A DNA stretch of 64,000 nucleotides from contig NZ_FMTT01000002.1 of assembly GCF_900100345.1 (NCBI RefSeq), positions 163,715 to 227,714 of the forward strand. Reading direction: 5' to 3'. Both the position numbers and the translations under genes were made by a program. The stretch comes from Paenibacillus tianmuensis (GTDB taxonomy: Bacteria > Bacillota > Bacilli > Paenibacillales > NBRC-103111). This document shows positions 17,851-27,206 of this stretch, piece after piece. The notes under the pieces are model-generated. The model saw nothing but the letters and a program-made list of their open reading frames with translations. It was not told the origin of the DNA and did not search any database. Positions within the stretch are counted from its first letter, which is position 1, and the number at the start of each line of letters is the position of its first letter.

Positions 17851-18844
17851 GGACGAACGGCCTCCCTTCCTCGGCAAGCAAGCAGCGGACCTCGTGCCGG
17901 TCCGCGATCAAGCGGCTCGCCGGCCTAACGCCGGAGCAGGCCGCAACGGCACGGTCGCACCGGGCCGCGAACGGACAGCCTCCGGAGCGCTCCTCCGGCG
18001 GAGGCACGCGACCGGGGATCGCGTACAGCGCCTCGTTCCGCTTGTCCGGCGAAGGGATCGACCGCAGCAAGCCGGCCGTGTACGGATGGGCGGGCGACCG
18101 GAACAGCTCCGCTGCCGGGGCCGTCTCCGCCACCTGCCCGGCGTACATGACGGACACGCGGCTGCACATTTCCGAGATGACGCCGAGGTCGTGCGAGATC
18201 AACAGCACCGACGTGCCTTCCGTCCGGTTCAAGTCCCGCAGCAGCTCCAAAATTTGCGCCTGCACCGTCACATCGAGCGCCGTCGTCGGCTCGTCGGCGA
18301 TCAGCAGCTTCGGACGGCACGCCAGCGCCATCGCAATCATGACCCGCTGCCGCATCCCGCCGGACAACCGGTGGGGATATTCGCGCATCAACTGCTCCGC
18401 GCGGGCCAACCCAACTTTTTCCAGCATGCCTATGCTATGATTATACGCGTCTTTACGGGACATCGCCAAGTGCAAACGCGGCCCTTCCATCAGCTGTTCT
18501 CCGACCGTAAATACCGGATTGAGCGAGGTCATCGGGTCCTGGAACACCATCGCAATCTCTCTGCCACGCAGTCTGCGCATCGCCTCCGGCGACAACCGTG
18601 TCAGCTCGGCGCCGGCGTAGTCGATCGCCCCGCCCGCAATGCGGGCGCCGGCAGGCAGCAGTCCCATCACGGCTTGAGCCGTGATGCTTTTGCCGCAGCC
18701 CGATTCTCCCACGATGCCGACGATTTCCCCCCGCCCGACCGATAGCGATACCCCTTCGAGCACGGCGCGCATGCCCTGACGGGTCGGAAGCTCGATATGC
18801 AGCTCGTCCAGCCTCAAGAGAGGCGTTTCTTTTCCTCTGGCCAT
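17831..18844 (-). CDS. Oligopeptide/dipeptide ABC importer ATPase, OppD/DppD type
   Basis: 337-residue ATPase subunit. Walker [11 protein letters not shown] lies near 44-53, Q-loop V-F-Q-D-P-M-T-S-L-N-P, signature L-S-G-G-M-R-Q-R, Walker B L-I-A-D-E-P-T-T-A-L-D, and C-terminal G-C-P-F-A-A-R-C. The M-x-Q in the signature motif marks OppD rather than OppF. The start at 18844 follows GAAGGGGG by seven bases; the frame upstream stays open into the permease gene in another phase and is spurious. It follows the DppC-type permease by 14 bases. Confidence 0.92.
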   Translation of the reverse strand: MARGKETPLLRLDELHIELPTRQGMRAVLEGVSLSVGRGEIVGIVGESGCGKSITAQAVMGLLPAGARIAGGAIDYAGAELTRLSPEAMRRLRGREIAMVFQDPMTSLNPVFTVGEQLMEGPRLHLAMSRKDAYNHSIGMLEKVGLARAEQLMREYPHRLSGGMRQRVMIAMALACRPKLLIADEPTTALDVTVQAQILELLRDLNRTEGTSVLLISHDLGVISEMCSRVSVMYAGQVAETAPAAELFRSPAHPYTAGLLRSIPSPDKRNEALYAIPGRVPPPEERSGGCPFAARCDRAVAACSGVRPASRLIADRHEVRCLLAEEGRPFVREYQLA

Positions 18845-18858
18845 GGTACGTTCCCCCT

Positions 18859-19668
18859 TCATCGTTTCGGGTCGTTCCAATCGCGCAGCCCGTCGCCGAG
18901 CAGATTGAAGCCGAGCACGGTCATCGTGATCATAAGCCCCGGCGCCAGCGTGTACCACGGCGCTTTCGCAATATAGCTCTGGGCCTCGTTCAGCATGCGT
19001 CCCCAACTCGGGTCGGGAGGCTGAATGCCGAGCCCGAGGTAGCTCAGCCCGGCTTCCGCGAGAATCGCCCCCGAGAAGCTCATCGTGGCCGCCACGATGA
19101 ACGGCGACAAAATGTTCGGAAAAATGTGGCGGAACACAATGGAGAGCGGACCGGCCCCGATGCCTCGCGCCGCCTTCACAAAATCCATCTCCTTGTACTG
19201 CACGAACCCGCTGCGAACGATGCGGGCAAACCCGGGCACGGCCATCAGGCCGATCGCCACAATCGTATTGGTCAGGTTCGGCTGAAACACCGCGACCAGC
19301 ATGAGCGCCAGCAGCAGCCCGGGGAACGCCATCATCGCGTCCATCAGCCGCATCAGCGCTTCGTCCAGCCAACCGCCGACATAACCGGCGGCGGCTCCGA
19401 CGAGCAGCCCCCCGGCCGCGCCGATCAGAACGGTCAGGAAGCCGACCTGAAAGGCGGTCCGGGAAGCCGTCATCACCCGGCTTAAAATGTCCCGTCCGAA
19501 ATTGTCCGTTCCGAGCAGGTGCTTCGCCCCGGGAGCGAGAAACCGGCCGGCCGGATTCATGCTATTGACGTCGTAAGGAACATACAGCCAGCTAACCAGC
19601 ATGAGCGCCAGCATCGCGCCGATCAGTGCGCCCCCCACGAGCAAATGAACGTTCCGATTTCGTGTCAT
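18859..19668 (-). CDS. Peptide ABC importer permease, DppC/OppC type
   Basis: 269-residue inner-membrane permease with six helices. It contains the family N-terminal H-L-L-G-T-D-N-F-G-R-D-I-L-S-R (about 49-63) and the ATPase-contacting EAA loop around V-K-A-A-R-G-I-G-A-G-P-L-S-I-V-F-R-H-I-F-P (about 164-184). L-S-Y-L-G-L-G-I-Q-P-P-D-P-S-W-G before the last helix is diagnostic for OppC/DppC. GGAG lies nine bases before the ATG. Twelve bases separate it from the DppB-type gene. Confidence 0.93.
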   Translation of the reverse strand: MTRNRNVHLLVGGALIGAMLALMLVSWLYVPYDVNSMNPAGRFLAPGAKHLLGTDNFGRDILSRVMTASRTAFQVGFLTVLIGAAGGLLVGAAAGYVGGWLDEALMRLMDAMMAFPGLLLALMLVAVFQPNLTNTIVAIGLMAVPGFARIVRSGFVQYKEMDFVKAARGIGAGPLSIVFRHIFPNILSPFIVAATMSFSGAILAEAGLSYLGLGIQPPDPSWGRMLNEAQSYIAKAPWYTLAPGLMITMTVLGFNLLGDGLRDWNDPKR

Positions 19669-19680
19669 TCCGCTCTTCTC

Positions 19681-20622
19681 CTACTTCAACCGAATTCTCG
19701 GGTCCAGCACCCGGTACAGCATATCGACGGCAAAATTGATCGCAATCACCGTTACGGCCGTGAATAAAATCATCCCCTGCACAAGCGGAAAATCACGGGC
19801 GCCGATCGAGGAAACAAGCAGCCGCCCGAGCCCGGGCAGCGCAAACACCTGCTCCACCACCAGACTGCCGCCCAGCACGTCGGCAAAAATCATCCCCATC
19901 ACCGTGACGACGGGGATGAGCGCGTTTTTCAGTACGTGCTTGTACAGCACTGCCTGTTCTTTCAGTCCCTTGCTGTAGCCGGTTCGGACGTAGTCCTGCT
20001 TGAGCTGCTCCAGCATCGTCGTTCGCAGGTAGCGCACCACGACGGCAACCTGCGGGATCGCTACGGCCAGCGCAGGCAGGAACAAGGAGCGCAGCGCCTC
20101 AAGCGGCGACTCCGACCACCGAACGTAGCCTCCGGCCGGAAACCAGTGGAAGGTCAAAGCGAACAGCAGCACGAGCAAAATGCCGAGCCAAAACGACGGA
20201 ACGGCCAGTCCGAGCTGACTGAGCAGCGAAATCCACCAGCCGGACGCCCGGCGCTGGGACTTGGCCGCCGCAATGCCGAGCGGCACGGCGATGACGATCG
20301 TTATCGCCATGGACAGCACCGCGAGCGATGCCGTCACCGGCAGCCGGTCCAAAATCAGCTCCCCGACCGGCCTTGAGAACTTGAGCGATTCGCCAAGATC
20401 GCCCGATACAACGCCTCCGAGCCAGCTCGCAAATTGCTCGCCGAGCGGACGGTCGGTGCCCAGCTTCGCCTCAAGCGCGGCCACCTGCGCCTCGTCCGCC
20501 TCCATTCCGAGAATGGTCAAAGCCGGATTCCCCGGAATGATCCGAAAGACGGCAAAGGTCATCATCAGGACCAGCAGCACCGTCAGCACAAGCGTAAAGG
20601 CTCTCCGCCATGCATACGTCAC
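19681..20622 (-). CDS. Peptide ABC importer permease, DppB/OppB type
   Basis: 313-residue permease with six helices. F-R-I-I-P-G-N-P-A (about 26-34), L-G-T-D-R-P-L, S-F-W-L-G-I-L-L-V-L-L-F-A, and the EAA loop Y-V-R-T-G-Y-S-K-G-L-K-E (about 216-227) are characteristic. It starts with GTG at 20622 behind AAAGGAGAG. A weak hairpin with a T run (20641-20706) separates it from the binding-protein gene upstream, which would let the binding protein be made in excess. Confidence 0.92.
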   Translation of the reverse strand: MTYAWRRAFTLVLTVLLVLMMTFAVFRIIPGNPALTILGMEADEAQVAALEAKLGTDRPLGEQFASWLGGVVSGDLGESLKFSRPVGELILDRLPVTASLAVLSMAITIVIAVPLGIAAAKSQRRASGWWISLLSQLGLAVPSFWLGILLVLLFALTFHWFPAGGYVRWSESPLEALRSLFLPALAVAIPQVAVVVRYLRTTMLEQLKQDYVRTGYSKGLKEQAVLYKHVLKNALIPVVTVMGMIFADVLGGSLVVEQVFALPGLGRLLVSSIGARDFPLVQGMILFTAVTVIAINFAVDMLYRVLDPRIRLK

Positions 20623-20640
20623 GTCGCTGTCTCTCCTTTC

Positions 20641-20706
20641 CTAAAAAAGTGGGCGATTCATTCGAGATGCCGCGCGAGCGGACCGTTTTTTCCGATTGAT
20701 CCGCCC
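20641..20706 (-). terminator. Weak hairpin between binding-protein and permease genes
   Basis: On the minus strand GGGCGGAT (20706-20699) can pair with ATCGCCC (20657-20651), followed after three bases by TTTTTT. The loop is long, so it is probably a leaky attenuator setting the binding-protein/permease ratio. Confidence 0.4.
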
Positions 20707-20735
20707 GTTTAACTCGACATTAGCCCAGCTTCTTG

Positions 20736-22289
20736 TTACTTCACACGGTGAATCGTGGACATATCCTGCACGTAAATCGGGTACAGCTTGTAGCCGTCCA
20801 GCTCTTTTTTCATCGCTACGGTGAAGTTCGGGTCCATGATGTAGACGGCGACGGCGTCTTTGGTCAATAGTTTTTGCGCGTCTTTATAGAGCTGCGCCCG
20901 TTTGGCGTCGTCCAGCTCGACTTGAGCCGCCTTGATCAGCTTGTCGTATTCCGGGTTGTTATAGTTGTAGAAGTTCGACTTGTAGTCCGACGCGTAGCGC
21001 ACCAGCACTTCATGCGGATCAAGCTTGCCCGTCAGCCCGATGATCGTCATATCGTAGTCGCGGCCTTTGTAAATCCGGTCCAGCCAGACGGCCCATTCGA
21101 CCATTTCGATTTTGGCGGTGATGCCGACCTTCGCGAGCTGCTGCGCAATAACCTGCGCGGTATCGACATGGAACTTGTAGTTGGACGGCACCGAAATCGT
21201 CGTGCTGAAGCCGTCCTTCAGCCCCGCCTCGGCCAGCAGGCTTTTCGCCTTGTCCACGTTCACGTTGTAGGTCGATTCCAGACCTTCCTGAAAATATTTT
21301 TGCATGACCGGGCTCATGTTGGAGCCGAGCTTCGTTCCTTTGCCGTCCGCCACGACTTTAATAATTTCATCTGTATCCACGGCGTAATTGATCGCCTGAC
21401 GCACGCGCGGGTCGTCGAACGGCTTGCGGGCGATATTCATCGTCATGAGCTGGACCATGTTTTGCATGCCTTCCACATAGCGGAATTGATCCCCTAGCTC
21501 GGCGATGCGCTCGTTGCCGATCCGCGGATACATGTCGATGTCCCCGGATTTCAAAGCAAGCAGCGAAGCCTCGGCGTCCGGCATGATGCGAAATTCGACC
21601 TTGTCGAGGTAAGGCACGCCTTTGACGTAATAGTCTTTGTTCTTCTCGATCACGAGCTTCTGGTTCGGCTGGAACTCGACGAATTTGAATGGCCCGGTGC
21701 CGATCGGCGCTTTATTCTGGTTGTCGTATCCCTTCGGCAAAATAGCGGCCGTGAAGTTGCTCATGAACGAGACGTCGTTCTTTTTCAGCTTGACCGTGAC
21801 CGTCTTGGCGTCCGGCGTATCGACGGCTTCGACGTTCGCAAAGGCGCTGGAGAGCGGCTTGCCCGTTTCCTTGCCCATCAGCCGCTCGTACGAAAATTTT
21901 ACGTCCTCCGCCGCCACCGTCTTGCCGTTGTGGAACTTGACGCCGTCACGCAGCGTGAACGTATACGTCAGCCCATCGGGAGAAACCTTGTATTCCTGTG
22001 CGACCGCGGGCTGCAGCTCCCCTTTTTCGTTAGGCTTCAGCAGGCCTTCGAACACGTTGAACATCATCTCCTGCGTCCCCGAAGCAACGGCTAGGTGCGG
22101 GTCGAGATAGTCCGGGTCCTGCGGAACGGCGACGACGACGCTGCCGCCCTGTATGGGTTCTTTGGCAGCTTCGGCGCCGGTCGCCGGCGTCTTCGCCGGG
22201 CCGCCCGAGCCGCAGGCGGACAGGACGGTGACGGACAGCAGCAGAGCGGCAAGCAGCAGGGGGGTCCTTCGCAATCTTTCGGTTAGCAT
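20736..22289 (-). CDS. ABC transporter substrate-binding lipoprotein, DppA/OppA (SBP_bac_5) family
   Basis: 517-residue lipoprotein that captures the transported peptide or peptide-like ligand at the outer membrane face. The lipobox is L-S-A-C with Cys26, followed by a Ser/Gly/Ala/Thr-rich tether. Family markers include Y-L-D-P-H, Y-T-F-T-L-R-D-G-V-K-F-H-N-G (about 108-121), G-T-G-P-F-K-F-V-E-F and D-D-P-R-V-R-Q-A-I-N-Y-A-V-D. Ligand specificity cannot be read. GAGGAGAAACC precedes the ATG. It sits between the MBL-fold gene and the permeases. Confidence 0.92.
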   Translation of the reverse strand: MLTERLRRTPLLLAALLLSVTVLSACGSGGPAKTPATGAEAAKEPIQGGSVVVAVPQDPDYLDPHLAVASGTQEMMFNVFEGLLKPNEKGELQPAVAQEYKVSPDGLTYTFTLRDGVKFHNGKTVAAEDVKFSYERLMGKETGKPLSSAFANVEAVDTPDAKTVTVKLKKNDVSFMSNFTAAILPKGYDNQNKAPIGTGPFKFVEFQPNQKLVIEKNKDYYVKGVPYLDKVEFRIMPDAEASLLALKSGDIDMYPRIGNERIAELGDQFRYVEGMQNMVQLMTMNIARKPFDDPRVRQAINYAVDTDEIIKVVADGKGTKLGSNMSPVMQKYFQEGLESTYNVNVDKAKSLLAEAGLKDGFSTTISVPSNYKFHVDTAQVIAQQLAKVGITAKIEMVEWAVWLDRIYKGRDYDMTIIGLTGKLDPHEVLVRYASDYKSNFYNYNNPEYDKLIKAAQVELDDAKRAQLYKDAQKLLTKDAVAVYIMDPNFTVAMKKELDGYKLYPIYVQDMSTIHRVK

Positions 22290-22348
22290 GGTTTCTCCTC
22301 TTTTCCATCCGTTGTTTGTTTAATAGGCGGGCATTTCTTGTGGCTGTG

Positions 22349-23083
22349 TTACAGCACATATTGATCGCCCGTACGGGCGAGATCAATCGGTCCTGGATAC
22401 GTCTCTTGCGCCTCCCGGACAAGCTGGCCGAGATCGCCGTATTGGGGAAGATGCGTCAGCACGAGCCGCTTCGCTCCGCACTGCGAGGCGAGCCTTCCCG
22501 CTTCGCCGGCGGTCAGATGTCCACCGATTTTGCCGAAATATTCGTTGTACAGATTGCTTTCGCAAAGCAGCAGATCCGCGTTCCGGCCGATTCGTACCAA
22601 ATCGTCGTTCCAAGCGGTATCCGCCGTAAACACGAGCGTCTGTCCCCCATGCTCGATGCGCATGGACAGGCACGGAACGGGATGGGTCGTATGCCCGAAG
22701 GTCCAGGTCAGATCGCCAAGCGTAAGCGTATCTCCTACCGCAATGACATGCGAATGCATGTACTCTCCGTAAGCGAGCGTTGCGAAGGCCTCCGGGTCCG
22801 CGTCGTGAGCGTAAATCTCGATCGGCTTCGTCCTGCGGCCGAGCTGCATCAGAATCATCGCCGCATGCTGCAGACAGTACACGTCGGCGATATGATCCGT
22901 ATGGTAATGCGTGAGCACGACCGCGTCCAGCTCCTCCAGCGGCAGATGCCGCTGGAGCTGGGCGAGCGCGCCGGAGCCGCAATCCAGCAGCACGTTGACC
23001 GACTCCGTCTGAATCAAATACGACGCCGACGCCGAATCCGCAGCCGGATAAGCGCCCCACGGGCCCAAAATCGTTAATTTCAT
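22349..23083 (-). CDS. Metallo-beta-lactamase-fold hydrolase (RNase Z-like)
   Basis: 244-residue metal hydrolase. T-H-Y-H-T-D-H (about 58-64) is the HxHxDH zinc motif; further ligands are in H-T-T-H-P-V, F-T-A-D-T-A (Asp) and the C-terminal L-T-H-L-P. It is close to the YhfI/RNase Z-like single-domain proteins, which can act as phosphodiesterases; substrate unknown. I start at the ATG at 23083 behind AAAGGGGA; it overlaps the stop of the RpiR gene by four bases (ATGA), so the two are translationally coupled. The operon also has a metallophosphoesterase and a HAD phosphatase-like protein. Confidence 0.85.
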   Translation of the reverse strand: MKLTILGPWGAYPAADSASASYLIQTESVNVLLDCGSGALAQLQRHLPLEELDAVVLTHYHTDHIADVYCLQHAAMILMQLGRRTKPIEIYAHDADPEAFATLAYGEYMHSHVIAVGDTLTLGDLTWTFGHTTHPVPCLSMRIEHGGQTLVFTADTAWNDDLVRIGRNADLLLCESNLYNEYFGKIGGHLTAGEAGRLASQCGAKRLVLTHLPQYGDLGQLVREAQETYPGPIDLARTGDQYVL

Positions 23084-23949
23084 TTCGTTGTCCCCTTTCC
23101 GTTCGGTCCGGTCCACCCAGACGATTCCGTCTCGAACATCCGGAACTTCCGTTCCATCTCCACCATATTGCGCTTGACCCGCTCCAAATCGAGCTGGGCC
23201 ATCTTCTTGATCAAGGCGTTCGCCAGCGCAAGCGGCGCCACGTACGAATCGAGAAAGCCCCGCGAACGGGTGGCGGCAAGCAAATACACGTCGGCCAGCT
23301 TGGCAAAAGGCGACACCGGCGAATCCGTTAAGGCGACGATGCGCGCGCCCTTCTCTTTCGCCGCTTCCGTCAAGTGCCTCGTCGTCTGGCAGTAGCGGGG
23401 AAACCCTGAGACGAGCAGCACGTCCCCCGGCCGGAAATGCGCCGCATATTCCGCCGCCTCGCCTTGCGGCACCAACCGGGCCTGGCCGAGCATGTAATGC
23501 AGGATGTAAGCGAGCGGCGCCGTCACCGCAAGGCCTGCGCGCCAGCCTGCCGTATACGTGCGCTCCGCGTCCAGCAGCAGCCGGACCGCCTCCTCCACCT
23601 TCGCCTCCTGCTTGAGCGCAGCCGTCTCGCGGAGGTTGTCGATATCCCGCGCGAACAGCTCGTCAAGCCACGTTGCCTGCTCCTCCTGCGCCGTCTCGAG
23701 CAGCCGCTGCACCGGGCGCGCCTGCAGAAACTGCGATTGCAGCTCGCTCTGCAGCGCGGCGTAGCCTTCGAAGCCGAGCGTCTGCGCGAGCCGGTGCACC
23801 GTAGCCTCGCTGACGCCGGCAAGTTCGCCCATCTTTTTGGCCGGCAGCACGGCCGCCTGGCGGATGTCTTTGGTCAGGAAGTAAGCGGCTTTCTTTTGAC
23901 TCGGACTGAGCGAATCGAATAGTTGCTCGATCTTGCGTTCCACGCTCAT
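23080..23949 (-). CDS. MurR/RpiR-family transcriptional regulator
   Basis: 289-residue regulator. The N-terminal HTH (about 1-75) contains S-P-S-Q-K-K-A-A-Y-F-L and M-G-E-L-A-G-V-S-E-A-T-V-H-R-L-A-Q-T-L-G-F; the SIS domain (about 120-265) normally binds a phosphosugar and includes G-D-V-L-L-V-S-G-F-P-R and a D-S-P-V-S-P-F-A segment. RpiR proteins usually control the sugar or amino-sugar genes around them, so the surrounding importer and hydrolases may be its regulon. ATG at 23949 is nine bases after AAGGAA; a GTG nine bases upstream is possible. It overlaps both neighbours by four bases. Confidence 0.88.
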   Translation of the reverse strand: MSVERKIEQLFDSLSPSQKKAAYFLTKDIRQAAVLPAKKMGELAGVSEATVHRLAQTLGFEGYAALQSELQSQFLQARPVQRLLETAQEEQATWLDELFARDIDNLRETAALKQEAKVEEAVRLLLDAERTYTAGWRAGLAVTAPLAYILHYMLGQARLVPQGEAAEYAAHFRPGDVLLVSGFPRYCQTTRHLTEAAKEKGARIVALTDSPVSPFAKLADVYLLAATRSRGFLDSYVAPLALANALIKKMAQLDLERVKRNMVEMERKFRMFETESSGWTGPNGKGTTK

Positions 23950-24659
23950 ACGCTGCACTTCCTTTCCTTTCTTTGCAAATAAGCGGGCAGCTCCTGTACC
24001 GACGCAAGGACGGGCTCATACTGCACCTCTTCGATGCCGACCCGGCCGAACCGGTTGATCAGGCAGCAGTCCATCCCCACCTCGCGGCAGCCGACGACAT
24101 CGTCGTAATAATTGTCTCCAACGTAGGAGCATTCCTCTGCACGTACGCCCGCCTGCCGCAGCGCCAGCTCGAAGATGGCCCGGTCCGGCTTCTCGACACC
24201 GACTTCCGAAGAGACGATCACATGGTCGAAATACGGCAGCAGTCCGGTATCCGCCAGCACCTGCCTGGCGCTTGAATCCCAGTTGGAGATCAGTCCGATT
24301 CCGTAAGAGTTCCGCTTTAGCTCCGCCAGCACCTCGGCCGCGAAAGGATAGGCCACCCAAGGCGAACGAAGCTCTGCCCGCAGCTCGTTCAGCCGCCGCC
24401 ACTGCTCCTGCAGATCGAGACACAACCCCAGCCGGTAATTCAAAACGCCCAGATACCACAGGAAGAACGTCGTCGCCTCCCGGCCGAGGACACCGGGGTA
24501 TTCGCGCATGAACAGCTTGTCCGCATAATGGTAAGCCAGCTCGATCTCCCGCAGCTTCTTCGCGATCCCCTGCTCGGCCAAATAAGCCGCAAACCATTTT
24601 TCCCTTTCCAAATAAACTAACGTATACCCCAAATCGAACCACACAAACGTCGTTTCCAT
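23946..24659 (-). CDS. HAD-superfamily hydrolase
   Basis: 237-residue HAD hydrolase, first gene of the nine-gene operon. Motif I is F-D-L-G-Y-T-L (Asp8 nucleophile; the second conserved Asp of phosphatases is Gly, a form seen in YihX-type HADs), motif II S-N-W-D (about 127-130), motif III E-K-P-D (about 155-158), motif IV G-D-N-Y-Y-D-D-V (about 178-185). A helical cap (about 18-100) lies between motifs I and II. Substrate unknown; sugar-phosphate-like compounds fit the RpiR context. GGAGGAAAGGC precedes the ATG. Confidence 0.85.
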   Translation of the reverse strand: METTFVWFDLGYTLVYLEREKWFAAYLAEQGIAKKLREIELAYHYADKLFMREYPGVLGREATTFFLWYLGVLNYRLGLCLDLQEQWRRLNELRAELRSPWVAYPFAAEVLAELKRNSYGIGLISNWDSSARQVLADTGLLPYFDHVIVSSEVGVEKPDRAIFELALRQAGVRAEECSYVGDNYYDDVVGCREVGMDCCLINRFGRVGIEEVQYEPVLASVQELPAYLQRKERKCSV

Positions 24660-24837
24660 GCCTTTCCTCCGCTCCGTTAACCCACCAAGAAGGAAATCCT
24701 ACACCTTCCTTCACTTTGTTGTATTCTCTACATCTTTACTTTATCCTCCGATTGTTTGCGCAATGTTAAATGAATCCAAAGATGATGTGAAGACGGCGCT
24801 ACGCTAAAGCGGCGATTTTCATTTCGTGGAACAACGC

Positions 24838-24874
24838 AAAAAAGGCTCTTGTTCGCATCTTTGCGGCAAGGGCC
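24838..24874 (-). terminator. Terminator of the ger operon
   Basis: On the minus strand GGCCCTTG (24874-24867) pairs with CAAGAGCC (24851-24844), followed by TTTTTT. The plus-strand side also has a T-rich tail. Confidence 0.75.
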
Positions 24875-24947
24875 GATCTTTATTTTTCTCCGGATTTCTC
24901 GGAATTTTATTCCGTAACGGATGACCTTGCGCAGAGAGCCGCATGAA

Positions 24948-26063
24948 TCACTTGATGGCCCCGCTGCTCTTGAGCGTCAACTTGACTTTTACGTTCACGT
25001 CCGCTTTTGCGAACGCATTGCCCCACTCTTCCTGCACCTGCTTGAATGCCTTGAATTGGTACGCCCGCGCGAAGATGCCGAAGCCGACCGGATCGACCTT
25101 CAGGCTCTGGAATTTTTTCACCAGCTCCGAGAATTGCTTGTCCAGCTGCTTCTCAATCGCGGCTTCCAGCTCTCCTCCTTTTTTTTCAATATCAAACGGA
25201 AACAGTCTCTGCGTCAAAGCTCCTGACAAATGGATGTCCACATCAAAACGAAACTTCCCTTGATTGTAAGCCGTTTTGATTTTGACCTTCTCGGTACCTG
25301 CGTTGAAGCTGACCATATCCGAGGCGAAAACACCGCTCTTCCGCTCATGCGGGATATGGATATTGAAAGGAATCTCTTCTACCGTACTCCTCTGCAGAAT
25401 AAGCAGCAAAGAACTTTCCTGTTGATTCAGCGAGCCCTTGTATTTCCCTTTGTTATTCAGAAGCGCCGTGCCCGTCACCTCGAATTCCTTGTTCAATTTA
25501 AGCTCGGAAATGGAGATGGTCATGCCTTTCTCGTACTTCTGTTCGATCAGCTTTTGAAGCGTCGTCCGGACGGTGAAATTACGCCGATTGTTTTTATCGA
25601 GCAGCCTGGTCAGATGAAGGGAAAGCCGCGGCTTGTCCTTAGGATAATGGTGCATCACATCGGATACCCGGCCGTCCACGAGCACGACCTTGGCACTGAT
25701 GGTCTGCTTCCCGTCCCGGAAAAAGGTATCCATCAAGGGAAGCCAATCTGCCCGTTCCGTCAATCGCTTGCCGAGAAACAATATTTGCGATTTCCCACCG
25801 ACGGTAAGGGCGGACACGACGGCATCGAACCGGTTTCTGGCCGTGCGGATCGTCTTGGACCGGAATTCGTAGTCTTCATTTTTTTTCTTCGCTTCTTTAC
25901 TGAACACGGGAGCGGCCATAGAGACCAACAAGTTATCTTTCTCGTCCAAATCGAGGCCTACCGATAAGCCGAGCGTTAAATCCTCAATATTCGCCTGATC
26001 CCAACATCCAGGCAGCATCGCCACGAATACGACCAAGGCTGCCGTCCGTACCCATCGCTTCAT
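24948..26063 (-). CDS. Ger(x)C family spore germination lipoprotein (distal copy)
   Basis: 371-residue lipoprotein of the GerAC/GerBC family, the C component of nutrient germinant receptors in the spore inner membrane. The signal peptide ends in M-L-P-G-C (Cys20), followed by W-D-x-x-x-I-E-D-L-T-L-G-L-S-V-G-L-D. The C-terminal region has the typical V-D-P-V-G-F-G-I-F-A-R-A-Y segment. The start at 26063 overlaps the gerB stop by four bases; AGGGGG lies close upstream. It is a paralogue of the C protein at 27207-28316. Confidence 0.92.
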   Translation of the reverse strand: MKRWVRTAALVVFVAMLPGCWDQANIEDLTLGLSVGLDLDEKDNLLVSMAAPVFSKEAKKKNEDYEFRSKTIRTARNRFDAVVSALTVGGKSQILFLGKRLTERADWLPLMDTFFRDGKQTISAKVVLVDGRVSDVMHHYPKDKPRLSLHLTRLLDKNNRRNFTVRTTLQKLIEQKYEKGMTISISELKLNKEFEVTGTALLNNKGKYKGSLNQQESSLLLILQRSTVEEIPFNIHIPHERKSGVFASDMVSFNAGTEKVKIKTAYNQGKFRFDVDIHLSGALTQRLFPFDIEKKGGELEAAIEKQLDKQFSELVKKFQSLKVDPVGFGIFARAYQFKAFKQVQEEWGNAFAKADVNVKVKLTLKSSGAIK

Positions 26064-27163
26064 GTTCCCCCTCGCCTCCAGCGCAGACGATCGTGAAGCC
26101 ATACGTACAGCCACAATATATATGGGAACAAGTAGCCGAAGAACATCTCCGTCAGGTTGACAACTTCAATCCATTTATCGGTCTTGTTGAACGTCGGCAT
26201 AACAAAGATCACGCTGCCGACAAAAAGCAGCATTACCCATTGAAGCAGTTTACGGTGATCCTCTCTGCCGAAAATCCAATTGATCGAGAAAACGGAAAGG
26301 TATAATCCCGGCAGCCATGTTGTTGAAATGATCATAATAAAGAAAGAGAGAAAAACGATTTCCAGCCGTTCGATAAACCGGAATTCCATCGTTTTGAGCA
26401 GATTGACTGAGGGCTCATTAAAGTGGGTAATGGCATCCGGGCTATAAAAGACGTTGCAGGTCACGGTAACATGCAAGTAAACGAGCAGCGTCAGCACATT
26501 GGCGATAACAATCCCCCTTGAGGCGTATTGTTTGGATTTTAGAAACGGATACAGGAGAAACGACGCTTCAAACCCTAAAAAGGCGTACAGCGCCGGCTTC
26601 ATCGCAAGCAGGATCGGATGCAGACCCTCTTTAAACACAGGAAGCATGTACAGCCAATTGCTTTCTCTCAAGGAGAGCAGGTAGAAGAAAGGCATCCACA
26701 AGGTGATATAAAGGACGATCTCCGCATAGCGGCCTAAAACGCGAACGCCTCCCCGGGCAAGCAAATACGACGGAATGGCGAGTAGAATCAGCATGACGAA
26801 ATCAGGGGTTTTCGGTAAAATCCACGACTTGATGAACAAAACAGCCCTTACCATGATGGTATAGGAAAAGAAAGCGAAATACATTGCGGTCAAGACCGCT
26901 GCGGCTCGTCCCACCCATTTCCCCGCATACCGCTTCAGCAGATCAAAAAGCGTCCCATCCGGGTACCGCTTCATCACCTGAACAATCGTTAAACTGGAGC
27001 AGGTGGCAATGAAAAAACAGATGACGATAGCGATCCATCCGTCGGTTCCTGCGAGTTCGGCCAACTCCCGCGGCAACTGCAGCAAGCCGACGCCCATTTG
27101 AATGCCGGCGATCAGAAAAATATATTGCATCAATGTAATGTCATTAAACGCATACTTTTTCAT
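26060..27163 (-). CDS. GerB-family endospore germination permease
   Basis: 367-residue integral membrane protein with ten predicted helices, related to amino-acid/polyamine permeases; the B subunit recognises the nutrient germinant. N-terminal I-A-G-I-Q-M-G-V-G-L-L-Q-L-P-R-E-L-A-E (about 18-36) is the family signature. It sits between two Ger(x)C genes and overlaps the distal one by four bases. Germinant identity unknown. Confidence 0.93.
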   Translation of the reverse strand: MKKYAFNDITLMQYIFLIAGIQMGVGLLQLPRELAELAGTDGWIAIVICFFIATCSSLTIVQVMKRYPDGTLFDLLKRYAGKWVGRAAAVLTAMYFAFFSYTIMVRAVLFIKSWILPKTPDFVMLILLAIPSYLLARGGVRVLGRYAEIVLYITLWMPFFYLLSLRESNWLYMLPVFKEGLHPILLAMKPALYAFLGFEASFLLYPFLKSKQYASRGIVIANVLTLLVYLHVTVTCNVFYSPDAITHFNEPSVNLLKTMEFRFIERLEIVFLSFFIMIISTTWLPGLYLSVFSINWIFGREDHRKLLQWVMLLFVGSVIFVMPTFNKTDKWIEVVNLTEMFFGYLFPYILWLYVWLHDRLRWRRGGT

Positions 27164-27206
27164 TCGTTATCACCCGCTTTACGAATTGAACAAGCTTGGG
27201 CATCTC

